Shown here: positions 46,662-55,302 of the stretch, piece after piece
Layout: every line of letters begins with the position of its first letter
Numbering within the stretch: position 1 is the stretch's first letter
Source: Luteibacter sp. 9135
GTDB taxonomy: Bacteria > Pseudomonadota > Gammaproteobacteria > Xanthomonadales > Rhodanobacteraceae
Length of the DNA: 64,000 nt
Reading direction: 5' to 3'
Assembly: GCF_000745005.1 (NCBI RefSeq)
Contig: NZ_JQNB01000001.1
Location: forward strand, 496,001-560,000
The notes under the pieces: generated by a model
What the model saw: the letters and a program-made list of their open reading frames with translations, nothing else
Database searches by the model: none
Told to the model about the DNA's origin: nothing
Program-made: the position numbers and the translations under genes

Positions 46662-48104
46662 ATGCGTCCTACGTTCCGCCCGCACGCGCTTGCCGCGTGC
46701 CTCGTGCTCGCCTTCTCCGCCCATGCCGCCGACAAGGCCACCGCCATCCCGGACAACGCCGTCGCCGCTGCCAGCCAGCTGCGCGACCGCGCCATGAACG
46801 ACGACACCGGCTATGCCTTCGTCTCGGGCCTGACCACCGAGGTGGGCGCGCGGCTGGCCGGCAGCGCCGCGGATGCGCGCGCCGTCGCCTGGACCGTGGC
46901 GAAGTTCAAGGCCATGGGTTTCGACAAGGTCTATACCGAGAAGGTCAGCTACCCGCTGTGGCAGCGCCGCAGCGAGCACGCCCAGGTGGTGTCGCCGTTC
47001 CCGCAACCGCTGGCGCTGACCGCGCTGGGGTATTCCGCGGGTACGCCTGCGGGCGGCCTGACCGCCGACGTGGTGGGGTTCGATGACCTGGATGCGCTCA
47101 AGCGCGCGGACCCCGCCAGCGTCAAGGGCAAGATCGTCTACGTGTCCACGCATATGCAACAGCAGAAGGACGGGCACGACTACGGCAAGGGTTCGGCCAC
47201 GCGTACCGGCGGCCCGGTGCTCGCGGCGAAGATGGGCGCCGCGGCGTTCCTGCTGCGCTCCGCCGGCACCGACCCGCACAGCCGCACGCCGCACACCGGG
47301 GTGACCGGCTTCACCGATCCGAAGCAGGCGATTCCCGCCGCCGCGTTGTCCCTGCCGGATGCCGACCAGCTCGAACGCATCCTCAAGGAAGGCAAGCCGG
47401 TGACGCTGCACCTCGACCTGGACGTTGGCTTTGCCGGCACGTATGAAGGCGCCAACGTCATCGCCGAAGTCACCGGCCGCAAGCATCCCGACCAGGTCGT
47501 GGCCATCGGCGGTCACCTGGATTCCTGGGACCTCGGCACGGGCGCGATCGACGACGGTGCCGGCGTGGCCATCGCCGCGGCCGCCGCCAAGCTCATCAAG
47601 GACATGCCGCAACGCCCGGATCGCACCATCCGCGTCATCGCTTTTGCCAACGAGGAAATGGGCCTGTGGGGCGGCAAGGCGTATGCCGAAGCCCACGGGA
47701 AGGATGTGGCGAAGTTCCAGCTCGGCACGGAGTCGGATTTCGGCGCGGGCCGCATCTGGCGTATGACCGCCAGCGTGAAGCCGGAAGCGCGCGACGCGAT
47801 CGCGCAGATCGCCAAGGTGCTCGAGCCCATCGGCGTTACCTATGACGCCAGCAAGCCCGGCGGCGGTGGCTCGGACCTCTCGCAGATGCACGCGAAGGGC
47901 ATGGCGGCGTTGTCGCTCACGCAGGACGGCACCGACTACTTCGACTACCACCACAACGCCAACGACACGCTGGACAAGATCGACCCGAAGACCCTGGCAC
48001 AGAACGTGGCGGTGTACGCCACATTCGCGTACATGGCCGCGCAGGCGAACGGCGATTTCGGCTCGGCCCCCGGCGCGTTCGCCAGCGACGGCGCGCACGA
48101 CTGA
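46662..48104 (+). CDS. Secreted M28-family metallopeptidase
   Basis: The protein has 480 aa. A signal peptide (about 1-22) is followed by a domain with a PA-like insert (about 130-260) and the M28 co-catalytic zinc site: GGHLDSWD (His285, Asp287), GAIDDGAG, the catalytic ANEEMG pair and a final DYHHNANDTLD histidine. Relatives are periplasmic or secreted aminopeptidases and carboxypeptidase Q-like enzymes. The stop lies 10 bp before a REP element shared with the convergent efflux gene. Confidence 0.9.
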   Translation: MRPTFRPHALAACLVLAFSAHAADKATAIPDNAVAAASQLRDRAMNDDTGYAFVSGLTTEVGARLAGSAADARAVAWTVAKFKAMGFDKVYTEKVSYPLWQRRSEHAQVVSPFPQPLALTALGYSAGTPAGGLTADVVGFDDLDALKRADPASVKGKIVYVSTHMQQQKDGHDYGKGSATRTGGPVLAAKMGAAAFLLRSAGTDPHSRTPHTGVTGFTDPKQAIPAAALSLPDADQLERILKEGKPVTLHLDLDVGFAGTYEGANVIAEVTGRKHPDQVVAIGGHLDSWDLGTGAIDDGAGVAIAAAAAKLIKDMPQRPDRTIRVIAFANEEMGLWGGKAYAEAHGKDVAKFQLGTESDFGAGRIWRMTASVKPEARDAIAQIAKVLEPIGVTYDASKPGGGGSDLSQMHAKGMAALSLTQDGTDYFDYHHNANDTLDKIDPKTLAQNVAVYATFAYMAAQANGDFGSAPGAFASDGAHD

Positions 48105-48113
48105 CCCTCACGC

Positions 48114-48173
48114 GTAGGAGCGCACGATCAAAGGTTATTGTGGATTTTTTTCGCGCACATCGTGCGCTCCTAC
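48114..48173. repeat. REP-like inverted pair (BIME-like), partly coding
   Basis: The 15-bp arms GTAGGAGCGCACGAT at 48114-48128 and its exact inverse at 48159-48173 flank an AT-rich loop with six to seven T. The right copy contains the complete GCGCAC-ATC-GTGCGC palindrome; the left is truncated. The pair lies between convergent genes and can act as a bidirectional terminator. The right copy encodes the last residues of the RND pump. Confidence 0.8.
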
Positions 48174-51100
48174 AGCAGCGTCCGGGGTGGTGGCGACATC
48201 CGCAGGAGCGCCGCGGCGGGACGACAAACGGTCCTGCAGTCGGTTCATGTAGAGGTAGATCACGGGCGTGAGGTACAGCGTCAGGATCTGCGACACGACC
48301 AGGCCACCGACCACGGCCAATCCCAGCGGCCGGCGTGTCTCCGCACCGGCGCCGATGCCCAGGGCGATCGGCAGCGTGCCGGCGAACGCGGCCATCGTCG
48401 TCATCATGATCGGCCGGAAACGGACGCGACAGGCTTCGAAGATCGCCTCGTAGGGTGCGACGCCGCCGTCGCGCTGACGCTCCAGCGCGAAGTCGATCAT
48501 CATGATTGCGTTCTTCTTCACGATGCCCACCAGCATGACGATGCCGACGAAGGCGAACAGGTCCAGCGACGCGTGGAACAGCACCAGCGTCAGCAACGCG
48601 CCGACGGCGGCGGCCGGCAGGCCCGAGAGGATCGTCAAGGGATGGATGAAGCTCTCGTAGAGGATGCCGAGCACGAGGTAGATCACGAACACCGCCAGCA
48701 GCAACAGCAGGCCCATGCCCTTGACCGAGTCCTGGAACGCCTGCGCCGTACCCTGGATGCTGCCGCTGAGCGTGCCCGGCAGGTTCATCGCCGTGGTCGC
48801 GCGCTGGATACGCTGCACGGCGTCGCTCAACGACACGCCCGGCGCGAGGTTGAACGACACGGTGACGGCCGGCAGCTGGCCCTGGTGATTGACCGTGAGC
48901 ACCTGCGGCTTGCGCTCGAACTTCGCCACGGTGCTCAGCGGCACCAGCTTGCCCGTGTCGGAGGTGACGTAAAGACGGGAAAGCACCGACGGATCGTCCT
49001 GCATGCGACGTTCCACCTGCAGGATCACCCAGTATTGCGTGGCCGCGCCGTAGATCGTGGATATCTGGTTTTCGCCGAAGGCGTCGCCAAGGGCCGTCTG
49101 CACCTGTGACATCGTCAGGCCCAGCGGACCCAGCTTGTCACGGTTCACCGTCACCACCATCGACGGACTGTTGAGATCCAGGTCGGTGGTGACGTCCTGG
49201 AAGCCGGGCAGTTTCTGGAAGGCCGCGACCAGCTTGCCCGACCAGCCATAAAGCGCCTGCAGATCGGTCGATTGCACCGTGTACTGGTATTGCGCCTTCG
49301 ACTGGCGACCGCCCACCTGGATCGCCGGCGGGTTCTGTATATAGGCCCGGATGCCGGGCACGTCGGCGAAGCGCTTGCGCAACGACTGGATGATCTCGTC
49401 CGGAGTGGTGTGTCCACGCGCCGCGGGGTCCTTCAAGCGCAGCAAGAGCGAGCCGGCATTAACCGTGGCGCGTGCGCCGCCGGCACCGACGCTCGACATC
49501 ACCGCCTCGATGTTCGGGTCGTCCTTGGCGATCTTCGCCAACACCTGTTGCCGTGCCGACATGGCGCTGAACGAGATATCCGTGGGCCCTTCGGTCGTCA
49601 CGCGCAGCTGGCCGCTGTCGCCGGCCGGAATGAAATCCTTCGGGGTGACGGCGAACAGCACACCCGTGGCCACGAGGCTCAGGGCGAACACCAGCAACAC
49701 CACGCGTGGATGGCGCATGCACCAGGCCAGCGTGCGGGTGTAGCCGTCCGACACCGCGCCGAACCCGCGGTCGAACCAGATCACCACACGGCTGCGCTTG
49801 TCGTGTGCGTGCGCCTTGACGAAGCGGCTGCACAGCATGGGCGTCAACGTGATCGACACGAATCCGGAGATCAGGATGGACACGCTGATGACCACCGCGA
49901 ACTCGTGGAACAGGCGGCCCACGATGCCGCCCATGAACATCACGGGGATGAACACCGCCACGAGCGAAAGCGTCATCGAGAAGATGGTGAAGCCGATCTC
50001 GGTGGCGCCCTTGATGGCGGCCTCGTACGGCGCCTCGCCCATCTCGATGTGCCGCATGATGTTCTCGAGCATCACGATCGCATCGTCGACGACGAAACCC
50101 ACCGCCAGCGTCAGCGCCAGCAGCGACAGGTTATCGAGGCTGTAGCCCAGTGCGAACATGGCCCCGAACGTGCCCAGCACCGAGATCGGCAGGGCCACGG
50201 CGGGAATCAGCGTGGCGGACGCATTGCCCAGGAACAGGTAGATCACCAGCACCACCAGGATGCCCGCGAGCACCAGGGTGAACTGCACGTCGTGCACGGA
50301 GTCGCGGATGGATACGGAGCGGTCGTACATCACGTCCAGCTTCACCGAGGGCGGCAGCGTGCGTGAAAAGTCCGGCAGCAGCGCGAGGATGCGATCCACG
50401 GTTTCCACCGTGTTGGCGCCGGGCTGCCGCTGGATGGCGAGCGTGATGGCACGCGTGCCGTTGAACCAGCTGGCCTTCTGGTCGTCCTGCACGCTGTCGC
50501 GCGGCACGGCAATATCGGACAGGCGCACGGGCGCGCCGTTGCGGTACGCCACCACCACCTGGGCGTAATCCGCCGCGCGCATCAGCTGGCCGTCCGAACG
50601 GATGGACAGCAACTGGCGGCTGCCGTTGAGCGAGCCCGTGGCCTTGTTGACGTTGGCGGACGCGATCGCGGCGGCCATCTGGTCGACACCGATACCGGTG
50701 GCCGCCAGCCGGTCGGGGTCCACCGCGATGCGCACGGCGTACTTCTGCGAACCATAGACGCTGACCTGCGCCACGCCGTCGACCATCGACAGGCGCTGGG
50801 CGAGTTCGGTCTCGGCGTAGTCGTCCACGGTGGACAACGGCAACGTGGACGATTGCATGGTAAGGAACAGGATGGGTGCGTCGGCCGGATTCACCTTGCG
50901 ATAGGTCGGCGGGGTCGGCATGTCCTGCGGCAACTGGCGCTGCGCGGCGGAGATGGCCGCCTGGACGTCCTGGGCCGCACCGTCGATGCTGCGATCCAGC
51001 GCGAAGGTCACCGTGATGGTGGTGGAGCCCAGCGAGCTGGACGAGGTCATCGAATCGATGCCCGCCACGGTGGACAGCTGCGCCTCGAGCGGCGTCGCCA

Positions 51101-51287
51101 CCGACGATGCCATGGTCTCCGGCGAGGCACCCGGCAGGCTGGCGCTGATGTTGATCGTCGGGAAATCGACGTTGGGCAGTTCGTTCACCGGCAGCCTGGG
51201 ATAGGCCACGATGCCGAAGATGACCAGGGCGGCCATCAGCAGCGTGGTCATCACCGGCCGACGGATACAGAGTTCCGGCAGGTTCAT
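48135..51287 (-). CDS. RND multidrug efflux pump inner-membrane subunit (MdtB/MdtC/HAE1 type)
   Basis: The protein has 1050 aa with twelve transmembrane helices and two large periplasmic loops, in the typical RND order (NLPELCIRRPVMTTLLMAAL at the N-terminus). The proton-relay aspartates are in GFVVDDAIVMLEN, and the second-half motif LVGIVKKNAIMMIDFA is present. Together with the adaptor and a TolC-like channel it exports drugs or other small molecules by proton antiport. The final 13 residues are encoded by a REP element. No channel gene is present in the window. Confidence 0.92.
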   Translation of the reverse strand: MNLPELCIRRPVMTTLLMAALVIFGIVAYPRLPVNELPNVDFPTINISASLPGASPETMASSVATPLEAQLSTVAGIDSMTSSSSLGSTTITVTFALDRSIDGAAQDVQAAISAAQRQLPQDMPTPPTYRKVNPADAPILFLTMQSSTLPLSTVDDYAETELAQRLSMVDGVAQVSVYGSQKYAVRIAVDPDRLAATGIGVDQMAAAIASANVNKATGSLNGSRQLLSIRSDGQLMRAADYAQVVVAYRNGAPVRLSDIAVPRDSVQDDQKASWFNGTRAITLAIQRQPGANTVETVDRILALLPDFSRTLPPSVKLDVMYDRSVSIRDSVHDVQFTLVLAGILVVLVIYLFLGNASATLIPAVALPISVLGTFGAMFALGYSLDNLSLLALTLAVGFVVDDAIVMLENIMRHIEMGEAPYEAAIKGATEIGFTIFSMTLSLVAVFIPVMFMGGIVGRLFHEFAVVISVSILISGFVSITLTPMLCSRFVKAHAHDKRSRVVIWFDRGFGAVSDGYTRTLAWCMRHPRVVLLVFALSLVATGVLFAVTPKDFIPAGDSGQLRVTTEGPTDISFSAMSARQQVLAKIAKDDPNIEAVMSSVGAGGARATVNAGSLLLRLKDPAARGHTTPDEIIQSLRKRFADVPGIRAYIQNPPAIQVGGRQSKAQYQYTVQSTDLQALYGWSGKLVAAFQKLPGFQDVTTDLDLNSPSMVVTVNRDKLGPLGLTMSQVQTALGDAFGENQISTIYGAATQYWVILQVERRMQDDPSVLSRLYVTSDTGKLVPLSTVAKFERKPQVLTVNHQGQLPAVTVSFNLAPGVSLSDAVQRIQRATTAMNLPGTLSGSIQGTAQAFQDSVKGMGLLLLLAVFVIYLVLGILYESFIHPLTILSGLPAAAVGALLTLVLFHASLDLFAFVGIVMLVGIVKKNAIMMIDFALERQRDGGVAPYEAIFEACRVRFRPIMMTTMAAFAGTLPIALGIGAGAETRRPLGLAVVGGLVVSQILTLYLTPVIYLYMNRLQDRLSSRRGAPADVATTPDAAVGAHDVREKNPQ

Positions 51288-51297
51288 CCCGACGCCC

Positions 51298-52437
51298 TCA
51301 TCCCTCGTCGACGCGCACGCGCGCGCCGTCGACCAACAGCAGCTGGCCTTCGGTGACCACGCGTTCGCCGGGCTGCAGGCCCTTGTCCACCACCACCCGG
51401 TCGGCCGTGGTGGCGCCCGTGGTGATCGGGCGCTGCTCCACGGTCTGGTCGGGCTTCACCACGAAGACGAACGTGCCGGCGGACGAGCTCTGCAGCGCGA
51501 TCACCGGGATGCTGATCGCGTCGCGCAGCCGGGTGGTCGGCAGGGTCACCTCGGCGAACTGCCCCGGCGTAAGCCGGGCATCCGCGTTGGCGAAGCGCCC
51601 CTTGAGGACGATGGTGCCCGTGGTGACGTCCACGGCGTTGTCGATGAATTCCAGGTCGCCCTGCAGCGGTGCGCCCGCGTCGCCGGGGATCTTCGCCCGC
51701 ACCGTCAACGGCCCGCTCCGCGCGCTGTTGCGCACGGCGGCCAGGCTGTCCTCGGGAACGGCGAAGGCGATGCGGATGGGATCGACCTGGTTGAGCACCA
51801 CGATGTCGGTGGTGTCGGCCGCCAGGGTGGCGCCCGGCCAGGCCAGCGGCGAACCGGTCACGCCGTCGAACGGGGCCTTGATCGTCGTGAAATCGAGCTG
51901 GGTCTGCGCGGCCCGCACGGCGGCACGGTCGCTGACCAGCGCCGCACGGGCCACGCCGAGATTGGCCTTGTAGAGGTCGACATCGGCGCGGCTGACAAAA
52001 CCCTTGCCCAGCATGCTCTGGTAGCGGCCCATGTCGGCCTCGGCCTTGGCCAGCTGGGCTTCGTCGCTGGCCACCTTGCCCTGCGCCTGGTCCAGTGCGG
52101 CCTGTAGCGGGCGCGGATCGACACGCGCGAGCAACTGGCCCTTGGTCACGTGGGTCCCCGGCGTGAAAGCCAGCGTCTCGAGCTGACCGCTGACGCGCGA
52201 GCGCACGTTCACGGTGGAATAGGCTTCCGCGCGGCCAATGATCTTCAGTGACAGGTCGATCTCGCCGCGCTGCGCCTGAGCCGCCTTGACCGGTGTCGCC
52301 GCGGTCGGACGCGAGCCGCCGAGGGTCTTCGGCGCGTCGTCGTGTCCCGCTCCATGCCGCCAGACGGCGATGCCGACGGCGGCGGCGACCAGCAGGCCGA
52401 CGATGAGGACGAGCTTCTTCCCTGGGGATCGCTGCAT
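51298..52437 (-). CDS. RND efflux periplasmic adaptor (MdtA/AcrA-type)
   Basis: The protein has 379 aa. A single N-terminal helix (about 8-26) is followed by lipoyl halves (SGQLETLAFTPGTHVTKGQ and DFTTIKAPFDGVTG), a helical hairpin (about 105-165), a beta-barrel and a membrane-proximal domain. It connects the RND pump to the outer-membrane channel. The stop is 10 nt before the pump start, so the two are coupled in one operon. Confidence 0.9.
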   Translation of the reverse strand: MQRSPGKKLVLIVGLLVAAAVGIAVWRHGAGHDDAPKTLGGSRPTAATPVKAAQAQRGEIDLSLKIIGRAEAYSTVNVRSRVSGQLETLAFTPGTHVTKGQLLARVDPRPLQAALDQAQGKVASDEAQLAKAEADMGRYQSMLGKGFVSRADVDLYKANLGVARAALVSDRAAVRAAQTQLDFTTIKAPFDGVTGSPLAWPGATLAADTTDIVVLNQVDPIRIAFAVPEDSLAAVRNSARSGPLTVRAKIPGDAGAPLQGDLEFIDNAVDVTTGTIVLKGRFANADARLTPGQFAEVTLPTTRLRDAISIPVIALQSSSAGTFVFVVKPDQTVEQRPITTGATTADRVVVDKGLQPGERVVTEGQLLLVDGARVRVDEG

Positions 52438-52554
52438 GGGTGCTCCGGCCGGAGCCTTCAGGCTTCGGTCGCCGCATCCTGGGACGCGGACATGGGTGTG
52501 GGGTTTCGATTAACCGTAAACGCTAACGCATATCCGTCAGGATGGTTGACCGGC

Positions 52555-53016
52555 TCAGTTCTCTTCGCCCGGCCCGTCCAGCGCCTGGAGGTTTTCCTTC
52601 ATGCGGTCCAGGACCGCCAGCATCACCTGGAGGTCGTCCAGCGAAATGCCCTGGGTGGCGTCGCGACGGAGGCCGCGCGCAATGTCTTCCATGTCGTCGA
52701 TGACACCACGGGCCTGCTCGGTGTCGTGCAGCCGCCACGCCCGGCGATCCTTCGGGTCCGCCCGGCGCTCGACGAATCCGGCCGCCTGCAGGCGGTCGAT
52801 GACGCGGCCCACGGCGATCGGTTCCATGTCGAGTTGTTCCGCCAGCTCGTTCTGGCGCATGCCCGGCAGCCGATGCAGCGCCTTGAGGGCCCGCCATTGC
52901 GCGCGGGTCAGCCCGAAGCGCACCGCCCGACGATCGAAGTGCTTGCGGAAGAGCAAGGTCACGTCGTTGATCAGGTAGGCGAACGAGATGTCTTCAACTT
53001 TGATCGGGTCGGCCAT
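52555..53016 (-). CDS. MarR-family transcriptional regulator
   Basis: The protein has 153 aa with a winged helix-turn-helix at about residues 45-110 (MRQNELAEQLDMEPIAVGRVIDRL, with the wing ERRADPKDRRAWRLH). It sits 117 bp upstream of the adaptor gene on the same strand, the usual place for a local repressor of an efflux operon that is relieved by phenolic or drug ligands. The ATG at 53016 follows GAAGG closely; a TTG at 53031 is an alternative. Confidence 0.87.
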   Translation of the reverse strand: MADPIKVEDISFAYLINDVTLLFRKHFDRRAVRFGLTRAQWRALKALHRLPGMRQNELAEQLDMEPIAVGRVIDRLQAAGFVERRADPKDRRAWRLHDTEQARGVIDDMEDIARGLRRDATQGISLDDLQVMLAVLDRMKENLQALDGPGEEN

Positions 53017-53093
53017 AACCTTCGGGGACAATACAGAACTGACAGACGACCATCGTAGCCAATTGGCGCCGTGCCGTCACAAGGAGTTGCCTT

Positions 53094-53618
53094 ATGGGCC
53101 TGACCATTCGCGAGGCGGACATCACCACCCTGGCGGTGGATGCCATCGTCAATGCCGCCAACCCGTCCCTGCTGGGCGGTGGCGGTGTGGACGGCGCCAT
53201 CCATCGCACCGCGGGCCCGGCGCTGCTGGCGGCCTGCCGGGCCTTGCCGGAGCACCCCCGGGGCGTACGCTGCCCCACCGGCGAAGCCCGGATCACCCCG
53301 GGATTTGCCCTGCCGTCCCGCTTCGTCATCCATACGGTGGGTCCGGTGTGGCATGGCGGCGGACACGGCGAGCCGGCCCAACTCGCCCAGTGCTATGAAA
53401 ACTGCCTTCGACTGGCGCGGGAGCACGGCCTGGCGTCCATCGCCTTCCCGGCCATCAGCGCGGGCGTCTACGGTTATCCGCCCGACAGCGCCGCCCGACT
53501 GGCGGTGCGGACGGTGCGCGAGGCGCCCTGGGCGCCCGAAGAAGTGATCTTCTGCACGTTCGGCGCGGCCATGACACGCGTCTATGAAGCCGCGCTGGCC
53601 GACGCCTTGCGCGGCTAG
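53094..53618 (+). CDS. ymdB: O-acetyl-ADP-ribose deacetylase (macrodomain, YmdB-like)
   Basis: The protein has 174 aa and is a single macrodomain. The motifs are [22 protein letters not shown] (residues 16-37), the [12 protein letters not shown] loop and the [13 protein letters not shown] motif. It hydrolyses O-acetyl-ADP-ribose and can remove mono-ADP-ribose, and YmdB also modulates RNase III in E. coli. AAGGAG lies 7 nt before the ATG. The stop overlaps the batD stop by 4 bp on the other strand. Confidence 0.93.
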   Translation: MGLTIREADITTLAVDAIVNAANPSLLGGGGVDGAIHRTAGPALLAACRALPEHPRGVRCPTGEARITPGFALPSRFVIHTVGPVWHGGGHGEPAQLAQCYENCLRLAREHGLASIAFPAISAGVYGYPPDSAARLAVRTVREAPWAPEEVIFCTFGAAMTRVYEAALADALRG

Positions 53619-55300
53619 CGCGGGTAAAGCGGCGGCAGCACGGCGCTGTCGCCGTCACGCGGCGCGGCTTTCCAGGCGAACCCGTCCACGAACGCCTGAC
53701 GCAGGCCGTCCCGATCTACTTCCGCGCCGGCGAAGCGGGCTCGCTGGAGCTGGGCGATCGCCACCGGCTGCGGGCCCGGCGCCAGCAGCGCGGAAAGCGC
53801 ACCCAGCGTCCGCGCGGATGGCTGCACGCTGGCGGCCCAGCCCAGCAATGCCCGCTCGATCCCGGCGGGCTCCGCATGCGCTGCGGCCTTGAGAAAGGCC
53901 TCGCGAGCCGGCCGTTCACGGCTGGGCGCCGCCGCGGTCGGGCGCGCCGAAGGTGACGCGCCGGGCTTGCGACGCCGCATGACGAACCACGCAGCCACGG
54001 TGAGCAGCCACAGCACGCACACGCCGACGAACAGCCATCGCCAGGGTACGCCGGTCGCAGGCAGCGACGGGGGCGGTGCAGACGCAGTGGACCCTGCCGC
54101 CAGCGGGTTTGCCGCGGCAGCGGGCGGCGTGCCGACAGGGGCCACGGCCGAACCGGCCGCGGGCGCCACCTCGATATCGCGCGCGGGCAAGGTGGCCACT
54201 TGCGCGGTGTCGGTCACCACGTTCCACCAATGCAACGTCGTGGCGGGAATGTGCAAGGTGCCCGGCCGCGTCGGTACCACGGCAAAGCCCTGCTGGCGTC
54301 GCCCGGTGATCCACGGGCCGCTTGCGCCGCCACCGGTCACCGCCTTGTCGGGATACACGTCCGCGCCGTCGAGCGTCGGCAACGACAGCGCCGGCAGCGC
54401 CTCGAACGGCATGCCGGTGGCATCGACGCGCATCGTCAGCGTCATGGGCTGGCCCACACGCGCCTTGCCGTCCGCCGGCACGCCGTCGAGCGCCAGCGTC
54501 AATTCGCGCGCCGGAATCCATGCACCGCCGGGGGCGCTGGCTGGCCGCGGGCGCACCTGGACGATGCTGCGTTCGGCCACGGCATTGACCGGGGAACCGG
54601 TGCCGAAGAACGCACTGGCATCGGAGGCATCCACCGCCGTGCCCTGGAAACTCGGCGGATGGATCTCCAGCGGGCCCGCATGCTGCGGGAAGATGGCGTA
54701 ATGCCGCTCGACCACATTGAAGCGGCGACCGCCGCGGGTGGTCTGGAAATTGGCATCCTGGCCGACGCGACGGATCTCGGCGCCTTCCGCGGAGGGATCG
54801 TCCAGCTGGCCGTCGGCCAGGTTGACCGCGAAATACAGGCGCAACGTGTAGTCGATCTGCTGCCCCACATACGCCTGCGACGGGTCGCTCTTGGCCTCCA
54901 GCACCACGGGCCGGTCCGCGGGCGCGTTGGATGCATTGCCGGCTGACGCGACGTCCAGCGTGAGCGGCTGTGTCCGCTGCCCGCCGATGTCCAGGGCCGG
55001 TACCGTCAGATGGCCCTCGTGCCGCGGCCGCAGTGCGATGCCAAGGATGGTATGCGCCTCGCGGCGGCCGTTGACAACGCTGAGACTGCGGTTGGTCGAG
55101 GTACCCAGCACGACGAAGTCGGTCATCAGCGACGACAGGTCGGGCGTGTCGCCGGCGGCATCGCCCAGTTCGATGTTGAGCGTGACGGTATCGCCCGCAT
55201 CGATCGAGGTGCGATCCAGCGAAGCCGTCGGTGCCACCGCCTGCGCAAGGGCGACAAACGACAGGCAAAGCAACAGGCAGGCTAGGAGCAGGCGGCGCAT
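53615..55300 (-). CDS. batD: BatD/oxygen-tolerance membrane protein
   Basis: The protein has 561 aa. A signal peptide (about 1-20) is followed by several immunoglobulin-like beta domains (about 25-400), a transmembrane helix (about 430-450) and a C-terminal cytoplasmic helical part. The BatD family acts with BatA and BatB in aerotolerance or envelope stress, but the mechanism is unknown. The ATG at 55300 has GGAGG 7 nt upstream. An ATG at 55306 overlaps the previous stop (ATGA) and would add two residues. Confidence 0.85.
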   Translation of the reverse strand: MRRLLLACLLLCLSFVALAQAVAPTASLDRTSIDAGDTVTLNIELGDAAGDTPDLSSLMTDFVVLGTSTNRSLSVVNGRREAHTILGIALRPRHEGHLTVPALDIGGQRTQPLTLDVASAGNASNAPADRPVVLEAKSDPSQAYVGQQIDYTLRLYFAVNLADGQLDDPSAEGAEIRRVGQDANFQTTRGGRRFNVVERHYAIFPQHAGPLEIHPPSFQGTAVDASDASAFFGTGSPVNAVAERSIVQVRPRPASAPGGAWIPARELTLALDGVPADGKARVGQPMTLTMRVDATGMPFEALPALSLPTLDGADVYPDKAVTGGGASGPWITGRRQQGFAVVPTRPGTLHIPATTLHWWNVVTDTAQVATLPARDIEVAPAAGSAVAPVGTPPAAAANPLAAGSTASAPPPSLPATGVPWRWLFVGVCVLWLLTVAAWFVMRRRKPGASPSARPTAAAPSRERPAREAFLKAAAHAEPAGIERALLGWAASVQPSARTLGALSALLAPGPQPVAIAQLQRARFAGAEVDRDGLRQAFVDGFAWKAAPRDGDSAVLPPLYPR

Positions 55301-55302
55301 CG

